A stretch of 64,000 bases of DNA from Mesorhizobium sp. M7A.F.Ca.US.008.03.1.1 (lineage in GTDB: Bacteria; Pseudomonadota; Alphaproteobacteria; Rhizobiales; Rhizobiaceae). The number at the start of each line of letters is the position of its first letter. Position 1 is the first letter of the stretch. Positions 1 to 9,055 of this stretch are shown here, piece after piece. The stretch lies in the NCBI RefSeq assembly GCF_003997495.1, contig NZ_RZRU01000001.1, positions 496,001-560,000 of the forward strand, given 5' to 3'. A program made the position numbers and the translations under genes. The notes below the pieces were generated by a model, which worked only from the letters and a program-made list of their open reading frames with translations, was not told the DNA's origin and did no database searches.

Positions 1-1043
1 TGCAGGCCTTGCCCCGCCCATTCGTCGATATGGTCCGACAAAGGGTCGACCACTTCGGTCCGATGGTTGGCCAGGGTCTCGATGACGGCATGGCCGCAGA
101 ACGGCACGTAGCCTTCGGAGTAGCCGCCTTCATGGGTCATCATCAGGCGCCCTTGCGAGGTTTCGGCGGCCAGCGCCACCATGCGCGCGGTGAGACGCCG
201 GAAGCATTCGCTGTTGAGCATCATGCGGCCGAGCGGATCGAAGCCGGACGCATCGAAGCCGGAAGCGACGATGACGAGGTCCGGTCTGTAGGCGCGCAGC
301 GCCGGCGCGACGACGCGGTCGAAGGTCGATTCATAGGCGCCTGTGCCGCTGCCGGCCGGCAGCGGGATATTGATGTTGTAGCCTTCGCCGGCATCTTTCC
401 CGCTGTCGGCCAGCGCACCGCGCCCGGTCGGATAGAGATTGTCCTGATGCACGGAAATGGTCAGCACTGAAGGGTCGGAATAGAACACCGTCTCGGTACC
501 ATTGCCGTGGTGCACATCCCAGTCGACTATCGCCGCGCGCCCGAGCAGGCCTTCATGCTGCAGCCGGCGGACAGCGACGCCGATGTTGGAGAACAGGCAG
601 TTGCCCATCGCCTGGTCGGGCTCGGCATGGTGTCCCGGCGGCCGCGCCAGCGCATAGGCATTGTCGACCCGGCCGGTCAGCACGGCGCGCATCGCGGCAT
701 AGGTGGTGCCGGCCGACAGCAGCGCGATGTCGAAACTGTTGAGACCGATCGGCGCCTGCGGACCGGCGAAACCGCAGCCACGTTCGCTGAGCATGCGGAT
801 ATCGTCGACATGGCGTTGTGTGTGCACGCGCAGCAGGTCCTCGACCGAGACCGGCTCGGGGATGATCGGCACCAGATGGCGCGACAGGCCGCTGACCTGG
901 ATGAGGTTGTTCAGCCGGCGCTTCGAGCCGGGCGATTCCAGATGTCGGCCGGGTTCCACAAAGCGGCCGGGCGGCATCATGTCGGCGCTGGAGCCGGTGT
1001 CATGCCACATCAGCTGTTCGTGAAAAACGTAGCCTGTTGCCAT
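1..1043 (-). CDS. Class II histone deacetylase-like amidohydrolase (3' end cut by window edge)
   Basis: This is a zinc-dependent deacetylase of the arginase/deacetylase fold. Bacterial members remove acetyl groups from small amines such as acetylpolyamines, or possibly from proteins; the substrate here is not known. About 347 codons are visible and the stop lies beyond base 1. The protein opens MATGYVFHEQLMWHDTG and carries the family marks in order: PPGHH near residue 135, DWDVHHGNG near residue 175 (Asp and His zinc ligands), VASGFDAS near residue 255 (second metal Asp) and a late GGY with the active-site Tyr. An AGAGGA Shine-Dalgarno sequence precedes the ATG at 1043. It is the last visible gene of a minus-strand series after a GNAT gene and a LuxR regulator, 84 bases below the latter. 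Membership of the family is clear, the substrate is inference. Confidence 0.88.
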   Translation of the reverse strand, partial: MATGYVFHEQLMWHDTGSSADMMPPGRFVEPGRHLESPGSKRRLNNLIQVSGLSRHLVPIIPEPVSVEDLLRVHTQRHVDDIRMLSERGCGFAGPQAPIGLNSFDIALLSAGTTYAAMRAVLTGRVDNAYALARPPGHHAEPDQAMGNCLFSNIGVAVRRLQHEGLLGRAAIVDWDVHHGNGTETVFYSDPSVLTISVHQDNLYPTGRGALADSGKDAGEGYNINIPLPAGSGTGAYESTFDRVVAPALRAYRPDLVIVASGFDASGFDPLGRMMLNSECFRRLTARMVALAAETSQGRLMMTHEGGYSEGYVPFCGHAVIETLANHRTEVVDPLSDHIDEWAGQGL

Positions 1044-1127
1044 CCGCAGCGTCCTCTGAAAACCAGGTGACGCTAGCAGGCTAACGATCATGTGGCCCGA
1101 CCCGAAAGAGGGGGTTGTGCCTGTTAT

Positions 1128-3854
1128 CTATGCCCCTCCTTTCGGAGGGGTATGGGCACCTGCGGACCCTTGCGCGGCGCGCACCGCCTGGACCCGGTTG
1201 GTCACCGCCAGCTTGCCGAAAATGTTCTTCAGGTGCCACTTCACCGTGGTTTCGCTCACCGACAGCGCAAGGGCGATATCGCGATTGGACATGCCCTCGG
1301 CGAGATAGCGCAGCAGTTCGGCTTCGCGCTGGGTGAGCTGTTCCTTCTCAACAGCTGGTGCGGCCAACTTGCGCGTCGAGACGGGCATCGCCTGCGCTGC
1401 ATCGATGATGCGCGTCGCATAGGCCGACAGCGCGGGATCGGTCTTTGCCTGGGCCGCACGCAGCCGCATCAACGCTTCGACGACAGGCCTTCCCTCGTCG
1501 ACGAAGGAACGGATGAAGCCGGAGGATTGGGCAAGGCGCAACGCATCGAGCAGTGTGCGGTCGGCCTCGCGTTGGTCGTGGGCAGCGCTGGCCGCTTTGG
1601 CGCGCAGGATCAGCGCCAATATATGGCGGCGCATACGCCCGCTGTCTTTCGTGCGCTCCAGCAGCGCGTCGAAAATCCGCGCGGCATCGGCATAGGATTT
1701 CTCCGCCGTCAGCAGGCGGGCCTCGGCGAAGAATTCGAACTCGTTGGCGGTGGTGATGGCCATCGAAGCCTCGGTCCCTTCGCCGCGATGCTCGGTCAGC
1801 AGCGCGCGCGCTTCGGCGGCACGGTTCTGGTCGAGCAGCACACGTATGCGGTCATGCATGACCATCGATGCCAGGCGGCGATACACAGTGCCGCGTACGC
1901 GCTGATAGACGCGCTCCAGCATATCCAGTGCCGCTTCGGTGCGACCGGTCAGCTGCAGCACGCGGGCATAGGTCGGCACGCTGGCCAAGGGATAGACGAT
2001 GACCGCCGCGCCTTCGATCTGCGGTCCGAGATTCTCGACCAGGGTCAGCGCCTCGCCCGACGCATTGGTTTCGTAGGCAAGTTCGGCAAGCAGCGTTCCG
2101 GCCAGGGCCTCGGCATAGGAGTTTGCGCCGATCCGCGCCCTGGCCTCGATGATGGCGTTGCGCAGCAGCCGCTCGGCGGCGGGCAGGCGCCCCGCCGAAC
2201 GCTCGATCACGGCCATGTAGCAATTGGCAATGGTGACGCCGAGCAGGCTGCCGCTGCGCTCGTGCGCCCGTCGCGCGGCATCGATCGCTGCGCGAGCCCC
2301 ATCGAGATCACCCAGCGCATAGAGGTTGTAGCCGACAACGTTGGCGGTAGCACCCTCCATGAACCAGGCATCGGGCGCGATGACGCGCAGGGCCGCAAGG
2401 GCTGTGTCGCGCGCCTGATCGAACTGCTCCAGCGTGCTGTGGACGGCAGCGGCGAGAACCATGAGCTCGGCCTCGATCGTTGTGCCGGTCACGGTGCCCG
2501 GGTCATTGCTGTCGGTCGGTCCGGCCTCGACCAGTTTGCGCGCATTGCTCAGCGTTTGCTGGGCGATCTCGGGCTGGCTGCTGTGCACCGCCAGCCACAG
2601 CACGACGAGTTGCAGCCGGATGCGCTGGTCGATGAGCTGCCTCGGCAGCAGCGCCAGCAACTGGCGCACGTAAAGAAGCTGGCACTGGGCGATGAGGTCG
2701 AGCGCGTTGTTCTCGACGAACACCGCCGCGCGTGCCTGGTCGCCGGCCGCCAGCGCGTGCCCGATCGCCTCGGTCAGCATCTTGCGCTCGCCGAACCATT
2801 CGGCTGCCGCCAGATGCAGCGGCGCGATCATCTCCGGTTCGCGCCGTTCCATTTCGCGGCTGAGGAAATCGCGGAACAGATGATGGTAGCGGAACCAGCG
2901 CCGTTCTTCATCGAGCGGCACCAGGAACAGGTTGCGCGTCTCGACCTCGGTAATAGCCGCCTCGGCATCGGCCGCCCGCATCACCGCCCGGCAGGCTTCG
3001 GCGCTGAAGCGTTCGAAGATCGAACTGTAGAGCAGGAACTTCGCGATTGCCGGCGGCAGTTCCAGGAACACTTCGCCCATGAGGAAGTCGGCGACGTTTC
3101 GGTTGGCGCCGGTGAAATTGCCGATCACGGTTTCCGGTGCGTGCGCGGCACTCAGCGAGAGCGAGGCCAGTTGCAGGCCGGCGGCCCATCCTTCAGTGCG
3201 CGAGCACAAGGTTTCCACCGTGCCGCTGCTGACGCTCAAGCCCAGCTTCTCGTTGAAGAAGGCTTCGGCCTCGGACGAGGCGAAACGCAGATCGTCGGGG
3301 CCGATCTCGAAAACGTCGCCAAGCACCCGGAGCTTGCCGAGCTGCAGATCAGGCAGGCTGCGCGAGCCGATGATGAAGGCGACGTTTGCCGGCGCCTGCC
3401 GGGTCAGACGCTCCATGAACCGCTTCACCGCGGGTGCCTCGATGGCGTGGTAGTCGTCGAAGAACAAGGTGATGTCAGCCTCGCGCGCCGCCAGACCCGC
3501 CACAAGTGCTGCGAGCATGACATCGAGCTGCGGGATTGGGCTCGACTGGAAGGCGAGGTCGAGTTCCGCCGGGCTCTGCACCAGATGGCGCAGCGCGCCC
3601 ACCAGATGCGACAGGAAGGCGCCCTCATCATTGTCCGTTGCCTCGCAGGACAGCCATGCTGTCAGCCGGCCGTGGCGCGCGACTTCCGCGGCCCACTGCG
3701 CCATCGTCGTCGACTTGCCGAAGCCGGCGGGCGCGGCGAACAGCACGATGCGCGTGTCGATATGGCGCTCCAGCGTCGACAGGATGGTCTCGCGGCGCAC
3801 CCATCGGCGATGGTGCGGCGACGCTGGGCTGACGGATTGCGGAGCTGCTCTCAT
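1128..3854 (-). CDS. MalT-type ATP-dependent LuxR transcriptional activator (LAL family)
   Basis: This 908-residue cytoplasmic regulator has the layout of MalT/LAL activators. An N-terminal STAND ATPase carries the P-loop APAGFGKST (residues 41-49) and a Walker B-like run ending LFFDD. A long helical repeat region follows, and a C-terminal LuxR helix-turn-helix begins near residue 840 (LTQREAELLRYL, then TVKWHLKNIFGKL). Family members bind an inducer plus ATP, oligomerise and activate promoters. The ATG at 3854 directly follows the TAG of the upstream GNAT gene (TAGATG), so the two are probably translationally coupled. The divergent deacylase-kinase-PLP operon or the downstream deacetylase gene would be natural targets, but nothing in the sequence proves this. 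A large open frame on the other strand is only a high-GC shadow. Confidence 0.9.
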   Translation of the reverse strand: MRAAPQSVSPASPHHRRWVRRETILSTLERHIDTRIVLFAAPAGFGKSTTMAQWAAEVARHGRLTAWLSCEATDNDEGAFLSHLVGALRHLVQSPAELDLAFQSSPIPQLDVMLAALVAGLAAREADITLFFDDYHAIEAPAVKRFMERLTRQAPANVAFIIGSRSLPDLQLGKLRVLGDVFEIGPDDLRFASSEAEAFFNEKLGLSVSSGTVETLCSRTEGWAAGLQLASLSLSAAHAPETVIGNFTGANRNVADFLMGEVFLELPPAIAKFLLYSSIFERFSAEACRAVMRAADAEAAITEVETRNLFLVPLDEERRWFRYHHLFRDFLSREMERREPEMIAPLHLAAAEWFGERKMLTEAIGHALAAGDQARAAVFVENNALDLIAQCQLLYVRQLLALLPRQLIDQRIRLQLVVLWLAVHSSQPEIAQQTLSNARKLVEAGPTDSNDPGTVTGTTIEAELMVLAAAVHSTLEQFDQARDTALAALRVIAPDAWFMEGATANVVGYNLYALGDLDGARAAIDAARRAHERSGSLLGVTIANCYMAVIERSAGRLPAAERLLRNAIIEARARIGANSYAEALAGTLLAELAYETNASGEALTLVENLGPQIEGAAVIVYPLASVPTYARVLQLTGRTEAALDMLERVYQRVRGTVYRRLASMVMHDRIRVLLDQNRAAEARALLTEHRGEGTEASMAITTANEFEFFAEARLLTAEKSYADAARIFDALLERTKDSGRMRRHILALILRAKAASAAHDQREADRTLLDALRLAQSSGFIRSFVDEGRPVVEALMRLRAAQAKTDPALSAYATRIIDAAQAMPVSTRKLAAPAVEKEQLTQREAELLRYLAEGMSNRDIALALSVSETTVKWHLKNIFGKLAVTNRVQAVRAAQGSAGAHTPPKGGA

Positions 3855-4553
3855 CTAGGTCCGCGCAACCTGTCGCTTTTCCGGGGAGAGTGAGGCTCCC
3901 TTCCCATTGCTCCACTCCGTTTCGATCAGGGGAATCTGCGGTGCGGCATGGCGCGGCAAGGTTCCCTTGATCCGGGGATCGTCGACGATTTCAAATCCTG
4001 TCGCGAAGGGCACGAACCCGCAGGCGCTGTAGAAACCGATGACACTGTGATGATCAAAGCTGCTTGTATGCAGCCAGATGCGGCTCGGGTTGAGACGCCA
4101 TGCAAGGTCCAGGGCCCCGGCCATCAGCCGTTTGCCGAAACCCCTGCCGGTCAGGGAGGGGAACAGGCCGAAATAGGTGATCTCGATCTCGCTGCTGTCG
4201 GCAACGAAGAATTCGACCATGCCGAGATGGGCGCCGGTTTCGTCATGGGCGTAGTAGAGATGCTGGCGTGGGTCGGCGAAATGCTCGGTGATTTCGGCAT
4301 CGGACATTTCGGAAACGCGGTCCCAAAGCCAGGGCGCGCCGATCTCGAGGAAGATCGCCCGGTAGGAAGCGCAGTCTGGCGTCGTGATCCGTGTCATGGC
4401 CAAGGGGTGCGCGAGACCGGGCTGCGGCGCGCACGCTTCCATCCACGTCACCGCATTGGCAAGCTTGCCCGCCGGCAGGCGATGGTAGCCAATGGCGAGA
4501 TCGGTGATTTCGGCCGGCATCGTGTCTTCGGTGATCAACGCATTCCTCGTCAT
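3855..4553 (-). CDS. GNAT family N-acetyltransferase
   Basis: The 232-residue product shows a GNAT acetyl-CoA fold. FFVADSSEIEITYFGLFPSLTGRGFGKRLM matches the beta4/acetyl-CoA-binding A motif (the core is GRGFGKRL), followed by the B-motif region SFDHHSVIGFYSACGFVPF. It should move an acetyl group from acetyl-CoA to an amine; the acceptor cannot be read. I chose the ATG at 4553. A TTG start at 4619 would add 22 residues, and an internal ATG at 4520 would remove 11. Its stop abuts the LuxR regulator start with no gap. It is the first gene of the minus-strand unit GNAT, LuxR, deacetylase, facing a divergent operon across about 155 bases. Having an acetyltransferase and a deacetylase in one unit is notable. 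Confidence 0.8.
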   Translation of the reverse strand: MTRNALITEDTMPAEITDLAIGYHRLPAGKLANAVTWMEACAPQPGLAHPLAMTRITTPDCASYRAIFLEIGAPWLWDRVSEMSDAEITEHFADPRQHLYYAHDETGAHLGMVEFFVADSSEIEITYFGLFPSLTGRGFGKRLMAGALDLAWRLNPSRIWLHTSSFDHHSVIGFYSACGFVPFATGFEIVDDPRIKGTLPRHAAPQIPLIETEWSNGKGASLSPEKRQVART

Positions 4554-4709
4554 GTCTTCCAGAGATAGCAGTATCGGCTTGCTGCATCCGATGCCAACTC
4601 CCCAAGCATCGAACGGCAAGTCCTGGACTGAAAGTTTGGCGCGTATACCTCTTGCATTTCACAGGAATGGCATATGAGATATGATACACCATCCAGATGA
4701 AAGCGAAAT

Positions 4710-6008
4710 ATGATGCCTGAGCGGATTGCGGACGAGGCCATTCTCAGCGCGGTCGATGACGGCTTCGCCCGACAGGTCGCGTTCCTGGCCGATCTCGTGC
4801 GCTTTCCCTCGCAGCGCGGCGAGGAACATGCCGCGCAGTCGTTCATGGCCGCTGCCTACGAGGCGGATGGCTACGCGGTCGACATGTGGCGCGTCGATGT
4901 CGATGCGATTCGCGACTTGCCGGGTTTTTCACCTGTGACGGTGTCCTATGCTGATGCCTTCAATGTCGTTGCCTCGCACACGCCGACAAACGCGACCGGC
5001 CGCTCGCTGATCCTCAACGGCCATATCGATGTCGTGCCGACCGGACCGCTCGACCGCTGGGTGCGCGACCCCTACGATCCGGTGATCGAGGACGGCTGGA
5101 TGCATGGCCGCGGCGCCGGCGACATGAAGGCCGGCCTGTCCGCCTGCCTCTATGCGCTGGCCGCCCTGCGCGGCCTCGGCTATCAGCCGGCCGCGAACGT
5201 GTACCTCCAGTCGGTCGTCGAGGAGGAGTGCACCGGCAATGGCGCGCTTGCATGCCTGCAGCGCGGCTATCGCGCCGATGCCGCCTTCATTCCCGAACCG
5301 CTGGAGCCGAGACTGATGCGGGCGCAGGTCGGGCCGATCTGGTTCCGGGTCGAGGTCGACGGCGATCCGCAGCATGCCTCTGGTGCATTCTCGGCCGGCG
5401 CCAATGCCATCGAAAAAGCCTTCGTCATCATCAAGGCGCTGAAGCAGCTCGAAATCGTCTGGAACGCGCGCAAGGTCGATGATCCGCATTTCCATGATCA
5501 TCCGCACCCGATCCGCTTCAATCTCGGCAAGATCGAAGGCGGCGAATGGACATCGAGCGTTCCGGCGCGATGTGTCTTCGAGATGCGCGTCGCCACCTAT
5601 CCCGGCCAAAGGCTCGAAGACGCCAGAGCCGAGCTTGAAGCCTGCGTTGCCGACGCGGCGCGCGCCGATCCGTTCCTGGCCAATCGTCCGCCGACGATGA
5701 CCTACAACGGCTTCATGGCCGAGGGCTATGTGCTGGAGGGCGCCGACGAGATGGAAGCGGTGCTGCGCCGCAGCCACACCGCCGTCTGGGGCGAGCCGCT
5801 GACCGAGCACGTCACCTCGGCGACGACGGATGCACGCTTCTTCGGCCTCTATGCCGACACGCCGGCGATCGTCTACGGCCCGATCTGCCGCATGCCGCAT
5901 GGCTATGACGAGGCCGTCGATCTCGACTCGGTGCGCAAGGTCACCCAGACGATCGCGCTCTTCATCGCCGACTGGTGCGGCCTCGAGCCTATCGAGGCTA
6001 AGCCATGA
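4710..6008 (+). CDS. M20-family deacylase (ArgE/DapE type)
   Basis: This 432-residue metallohydrolase is of the ArgE/DapE type, which cleaves N-acyl groups from amino acids using two zinc or cobalt ions. Metal and catalytic motifs are in place: NGHIDVVP (His105), GRGAGDMKAG (Asp137), the general-base and ligand pair in VVEEECTGNG (Glu171/172), and a late His in PHGYDEAVDL. The dimerisation lid lies between them. Two ATGs stand in tandem at 4710 and 4713, and either could be used. It opens a plus-strand operon: its stop overlaps the next start by ATGA, then come a kinase, a PLP enzyme and a GntR regulator. The context suggests deacylation of an acylated amino acid or amino alcohol before phosphorylation. 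The exact substrate is unknown. Confidence 0.88.
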   Translation: MMPERIADEAILSAVDDGFARQVAFLADLVRFPSQRGEEHAAQSFMAAAYEADGYAVDMWRVDVDAIRDLPGFSPVTVSYADAFNVVASHTPTNATGRSLILNGHIDVVPTGPLDRWVRDPYDPVIEDGWMHGRGAGDMKAGLSACLYALAALRGLGYQPAANVYLQSVVEEECTGNGALACLQRGYRADAAFIPEPLEPRLMRAQVGPIWFRVEVDGDPQHASGAFSAGANAIEKAFVIIKALKQLEIVWNARKVDDPHFHDHPHPIRFNLGKIEGGEWTSSVPARCVFEMRVATYPGQRLEDARAELEACVADAARADPFLANRPPTMTYNGFMAEGYVLEGADEMEAVLRRSHTAVWGEPLTEHVTSATTDARFFGLYADTPAIVYGPICRMPHGYDEAVDLDSVRKVTQTIALFIADWCGLEPIEAKP

Positions 6009-7063
6009 ATGCGGCCGTCCCCGATGCGTTCGGCGAAACGCTCGCCGAGGATGCGCCTGACGTGTCGACGGCCGACGCGCTCGCCATCCTGCGCCGGCAC
6101 TATGGGCTCACCGGCACCGCGCGTCCGCTGCCTGGCGAACGCGACCACAACTTCCACATCCAGACCGACGGCGCAGGCGAGTTCGTCCTCAAGATTTCCC
6201 ATCCGGCGGAAGAGGCCTGCTTCACCGACTTCCAGAACAAGGCGCTCGACCACATCCTTGCGGTCGACCCCACCTTGCCGATTCCCTCGGTGCGCAATAG
6301 CCTTGAAGGCGAAGCGCAGTTCGCGGTCAGCGTCGCTGGCTCGGCGCCACGCATCATCCGGGTGGTCACCTATCTGCCCGGCCAGCTGCTGTCGCGATCG
6401 CCGACTTCCGAGGCGCAGGATCGCAATCTCGGCGTCTTCCTCGCCCGCCTCGGCAGGGCGCTTCGCGGCTTCTTCCACCCGGCCGCCGGCAGCGATCTGC
6501 TCTGGGACATCCGCAAGGTCGCCAAGACACGGCCGATGATGGCCCATATCACTGACGTTGGCCAGCGGGCGATGGTCGAACGCGCGATCGACTCCTTCGA
6601 GGAGCATGCTGCGCCGGTCATCCCGACCCTGCGCGCGCAGATCGTCCACAACGACATGAATTCCTACAATGTGGTGATGGACGCGTCGCGGCCGGAGGTC
6701 GTCAGCGGCATCCTCGATTTCGGCGACATGATCCATTCGCCGCTGATCTGCGACCTCGCCATCGGCGCCGTCTACCGCTGGCCGTCGAAAGGCCATCCGC
6801 TGGCGCCGGCAGCGCGCTTTGTCGCCGGCTATCAATCGGTGCAGCCGCTCGAGGAGGACGAGATCGGCATTCTCTTCGATCTGATCCGTGCCCGGCTTGC
6901 GCTCATCGTCAACATCGCCAGCTGGCAGGCAGAGCGGTTCCCGTCCAAGCGCGACTATGTGCTGCGCCTCGCCACCGAGGTCTGGGCTTCGCTCGAACGG
7001 CTGGACGGCCTGTCGTCCACTGATGCCCGCCGCTATTTTCTCGACCATTCCAATCCGGAGTAG
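6005..7063 (+). CDS. APH-fold phosphotransferase, hydroxylysine-kinase-like
   Basis: The 352-residue product has the aminoglycoside phosphotransferase/choline kinase fold. It carries the catalytic loop HNDMNSYNVV (His215, Asp217, Asn222) and the metal-binding LDFGD (Asp238). A homoserine-kinase-like N-lobe has ERDHNFHI where the nucleotide loop is expected. It starts inside the stop of the M20 gene (ATGA) and its TAG directly abuts the ATG of a class III PLP enzyme. The same kinase/PLP pairing is known from the mammalian hydroxylysine kinase and phosphohydroxylysine or phosphoethanolamine phospho-lyases. I therefore infer that it phosphorylates the hydroxyl of an amino alcohol or hydroxyamino acid. 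An aminoglycoside-resistance role is unlikely given the context. Confidence 0.83.
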   Translation: MNAAVPDAFGETLAEDAPDVSTADALAILRRHYGLTGTARPLPGERDHNFHIQTDGAGEFVLKISHPAEEACFTDFQNKALDHILAVDPTLPIPSVRNSLEGEAQFAVSVAGSAPRIIRVVTYLPGQLLSRSPTSEAQDRNLGVFLARLGRALRGFFHPAAGSDLLWDIRKVAKTRPMMAHITDVGQRAMVERAIDSFEEHAAPVIPTLRAQIVHNDMNSYNVVMDASRPEVVSGILDFGDMIHSPLICDLAIGAVYRWPSKGHPLAPAARFVAGYQSVQPLEEDEIGILFDLIRARLALIVNIASWQAERFPSKRDYVLRLATEVWASLERLDGLSSTDARRYFLDHSNPE

Positions 7064-8374
7064 ATGCTCGTGTCCCAGTCCTCGCCTTACCCTGCAAATG
7101 CCGACGCGGCTGCATCGGAGCGCGCGCTGCTTGAACGCCGTGCCAGGCTGCTCGGGCCCACCTACCGCGCCTTCTACCGCAACCCGACCCATCTGGTGCG
7201 CGGCAGCGGTGTGTGGCTCTACGACGCACAGGGCCGCAAATTCCTCGACGCCTACAACAACGTCGCCTCGGTCGGACACTGCCATCCGCGTGTCGTCGAG
7301 GCGCTGTCCGCGCAGGCCGCCACGCTCAACACCCACACGCGCTATCTCAGCGAGATCATCCTCGATTACGCGGAAAAACTTCTGGGCACCGTTCCGGCCC
7401 ATCTCGGCCATGCCATGTTCACCTGCACCGGCAGCGAGGCCAATGATCTCGCCATCCGCATCGCCCAGCATTCCAGCGGCGGCACCGGGGTGATCATCAC
7501 CGATTTCGCGTATCACGGCGCCACCATTGCGACGGCGCAACTGTCGCCGGCGGCGGTCGGGGCTAAGGGCGTGCCCGCACACCATCGCACCGTGTCGGCG
7601 CCGGACACATTCCGAGATCATGGCCGGGCCGCGCATGATTTCGCCAAAAATGTCGCCGCCGCCATCGAGGACATGCGCACAAAAGGCATCAAGCCGGCGG
7701 CGCTGCTTCTCGACTCGGCCTTTTCCAGCGACGGCATCTTCTTTCCCGATGCGGCGGTGATGCGCCAGGCGGCGGACCATGTGAAAGAGGCCGGTGGTAT
7801 TGTCATCGCCGACGAGGTCCAGTCCGGCTTCGGCCGGCTCGGCCAGGGCATGTGGGGCTTTGCCAATTATGGCATCGAGCCGGATATCGTCACGATGGGC
7901 AAGCCGATCGGCGATGGCCATCCGATAGGCGCCGTGCTGGTGCGGCCGCAGCTTGTCGCCTCCTTCGGCTCGAACACCGGCTACTTCAACACTTTCGGCG
8001 GCAATCCGGTCGCTGCCGCCGTCGGCCTCGCCGTGCTGGACGTGATCGACGGCGAGGGGCTGATCGAGAATGCGCGCAACGTCGGCGCCTATACGAGTGA
8101 ACTGCTGCGCGCCCTGCAGGGCAGGCATGGCGCGGTCGCCGACGTCAGGCACAACGGCCTTTATTTCGGCGTCGAACTGACGGCGGACGGTAACGAGGCA
8201 CTGGCCGCCACCAAGACATCGGCGGTCGTCGAAGCCATGCGCGAGGACGGCGTGCTGATCTCGTCCTGTGGTCCGCGCGGCAATGTGCTGAAGATCAGGC
8301 CGCCACTGCCGTTTGCCAGGGACAATGCCGAGCAACTGGCCGAGACGCTCGATCGCGCGCTGTCGAACTGGTGA
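7064..8374 (+). CDS. Class III PLP enzyme, phospho-lyase/aminotransferase type
   Basis: This 436-residue fold-type I PLP enzyme has the cofactor sites of class III aminotransferases: CTGSEAND for the phosphate, FAYHG stacking on the ring, [11 protein letters not shown] (Asp250, Gln253) and the Schiff-base Lys280 in [11 protein letters not shown]. The wording GKPIGDGHP and the [19 protein letters not shown] run resemble ethanolamine-phosphate and phosphohydroxylysine phospho-lyases more than ornithine-type transaminases. Such enzymes eliminate phosphate and ammonia to give an aldehyde. The gene follows the kinase with no intergenic base (TAGATG), as expected for a kinase plus lyase pair. A plain transaminase role remains possible. 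The GntR gene lies 16 bases downstream. Confidence 0.85.
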   Translation: MLVSQSSPYPANADAAASERALLERRARLLGPTYRAFYRNPTHLVRGSGVWLYDAQGRKFLDAYNNVASVGHCHPRVVEALSAQAATLNTHTRYLSEIILDYAEKLLGTVPAHLGHAMFTCTGSEANDLAIRIAQHSSGGTGVIITDFAYHGATIATAQLSPAAVGAKGVPAHHRTVSAPDTFRDHGRAAHDFAKNVAAAIEDMRTKGIKPAALLLDSAFSSDGIFFPDAAVMRQAADHVKEAGGIVIADEVQSGFGRLGQGMWGFANYGIEPDIVTMGKPIGDGHPIGAVLVRPQLVASFGSNTGYFNTFGGNPVAAAVGLAVLDVIDGEGLIENARNVGAYTSELLRALQGRHGAVADVRHNGLYFGVELTADGNEALAATKTSAVVEAMREDGVLISSCGPRGNVLKIRPPLPFARDNAEQLAETLDRALSNW

Positions 8375-8390
8375 TCGGAGCAGGCCGCGC

Positions 8391-9047
8391 ATGCTGAAGC
8401 TTGAACATCAAACCCTGAATGACCGCGCCTATGGCGCGCTCAAGCAGGAGTTGATTTCAGGAGGCTTCAGCCCGGGCCAGACGCTGGTCATCCGTAAGCT
8501 CGCCGAGACCTTCGGCATATCGACGACACCGATCCGCGAGGCGCTGCAGCGGCTTGTCGCCGAGCGGCTGCTCGAGATGCAGAACAACCGCTCGGTCATC
8601 GTGCCGTTGCTGTCCGCGCCTGCCTTCGAGGAGCTGACGCGCATCCGCATCGCCGTCGAGGGACTGGCGGGCGAGATGGCGGCGACCAGGATGAGCAAAA
8701 GCGGGCTGGCTGACATACAGGCGACGCTCGCCGGCATGCAGCGAGCCATCGAGGCCGGCGATGCCGGGACCTATCTCTCGTTGAACGAGGCTTTTCACTT
8801 CGCCATCTACCAGCATGCCGGCGCGCCGATCCTGCTCAACATGATCCGCGACCTCTGGGGGCGGGTAGGACCTTATCTCAAGCTGCTGATGCAGGCCGAC
8901 CGCTACATTCCGCGGTCGAACGACGCCCACCGCAAGATCGTCGCCGCGCTGGAGCGGCGCAACGGTCCCACGGCGCGGATGTTCATAGAAGAGGACATCA
9001 TCATGGCAGCCGCCGTGCTGTCGGCAAACCTTGACCCTGCCGGCTGA
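8391..9047 (+). CDS. GntR family regulator (FadR-C/FCD subfamily)
   Basis: The 218-residue regulator has an N-terminal winged helix (DRAYGALKQELISGGFSPGQTLVIRKLAETFGISTTPIREALQRL) and an all-helical ligand-binding FCD domain with the metal or ligand residues LNEAFHFAIYQHAG and NDAHRKIVAALE. I set the start at the ATG at 8391, preceded by GGAG with a spacing of about ten bases. The longer upstream frame has no such site and would run through the PLP gene. It closes the deacylase-kinase-PLP operon and probably controls it in response to its substrate. It converges with the FAD oxidoreductase gene, leaving only 8 bases. Confidence 0.88.
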   Translation: MLKLEHQTLNDRAYGALKQELISGGFSPGQTLVIRKLAETFGISTTPIREALQRLVAERLLEMQNNRSVIVPLLSAPAFEELTRIRIAVEGLAGEMAATRMSKSGLADIQATLAGMQRAIEAGDAGTYLSLNEAFHFAIYQHAGAPILLNMIRDLWGRVGPYLKLLMQADRYIPRSNDAHRKIVAALERRNGPTARMFIEEDIIMAAAVLSANLDPAG

Positions 9048-9055
9048 CTATCCGC

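Noticed and set aside
1133-1150. Hairpin CCCCTCC/GGAGGGG as a terminator of the LuxR regulator gene
   Set aside because: It lies within the last codons of the gene rather than after the stop and has no T-run.
1092-3893. A 933-codon open frame on the plus strand, antisense to the LuxR regulator gene
   Set aside because: Its translation is rich in Arg, Gln and His with no known motif, and it is explained by high GC opposite a real gene with clear ATPase and LuxR domains.
4636-4657. A sigma-54-like promoter (TTGGCGCG ... TTGCA) ahead of the M20 deacylase gene
   Set aside because: The GG to GC distance is 14 bases instead of the required 10.
5903-8392. An 829-codon open frame on the minus strand across the kinase and PLP enzyme genes
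   Set aside because: It is antisense to two proteins with full catalytic motifs and has low-complexity, non-protein-like composition.
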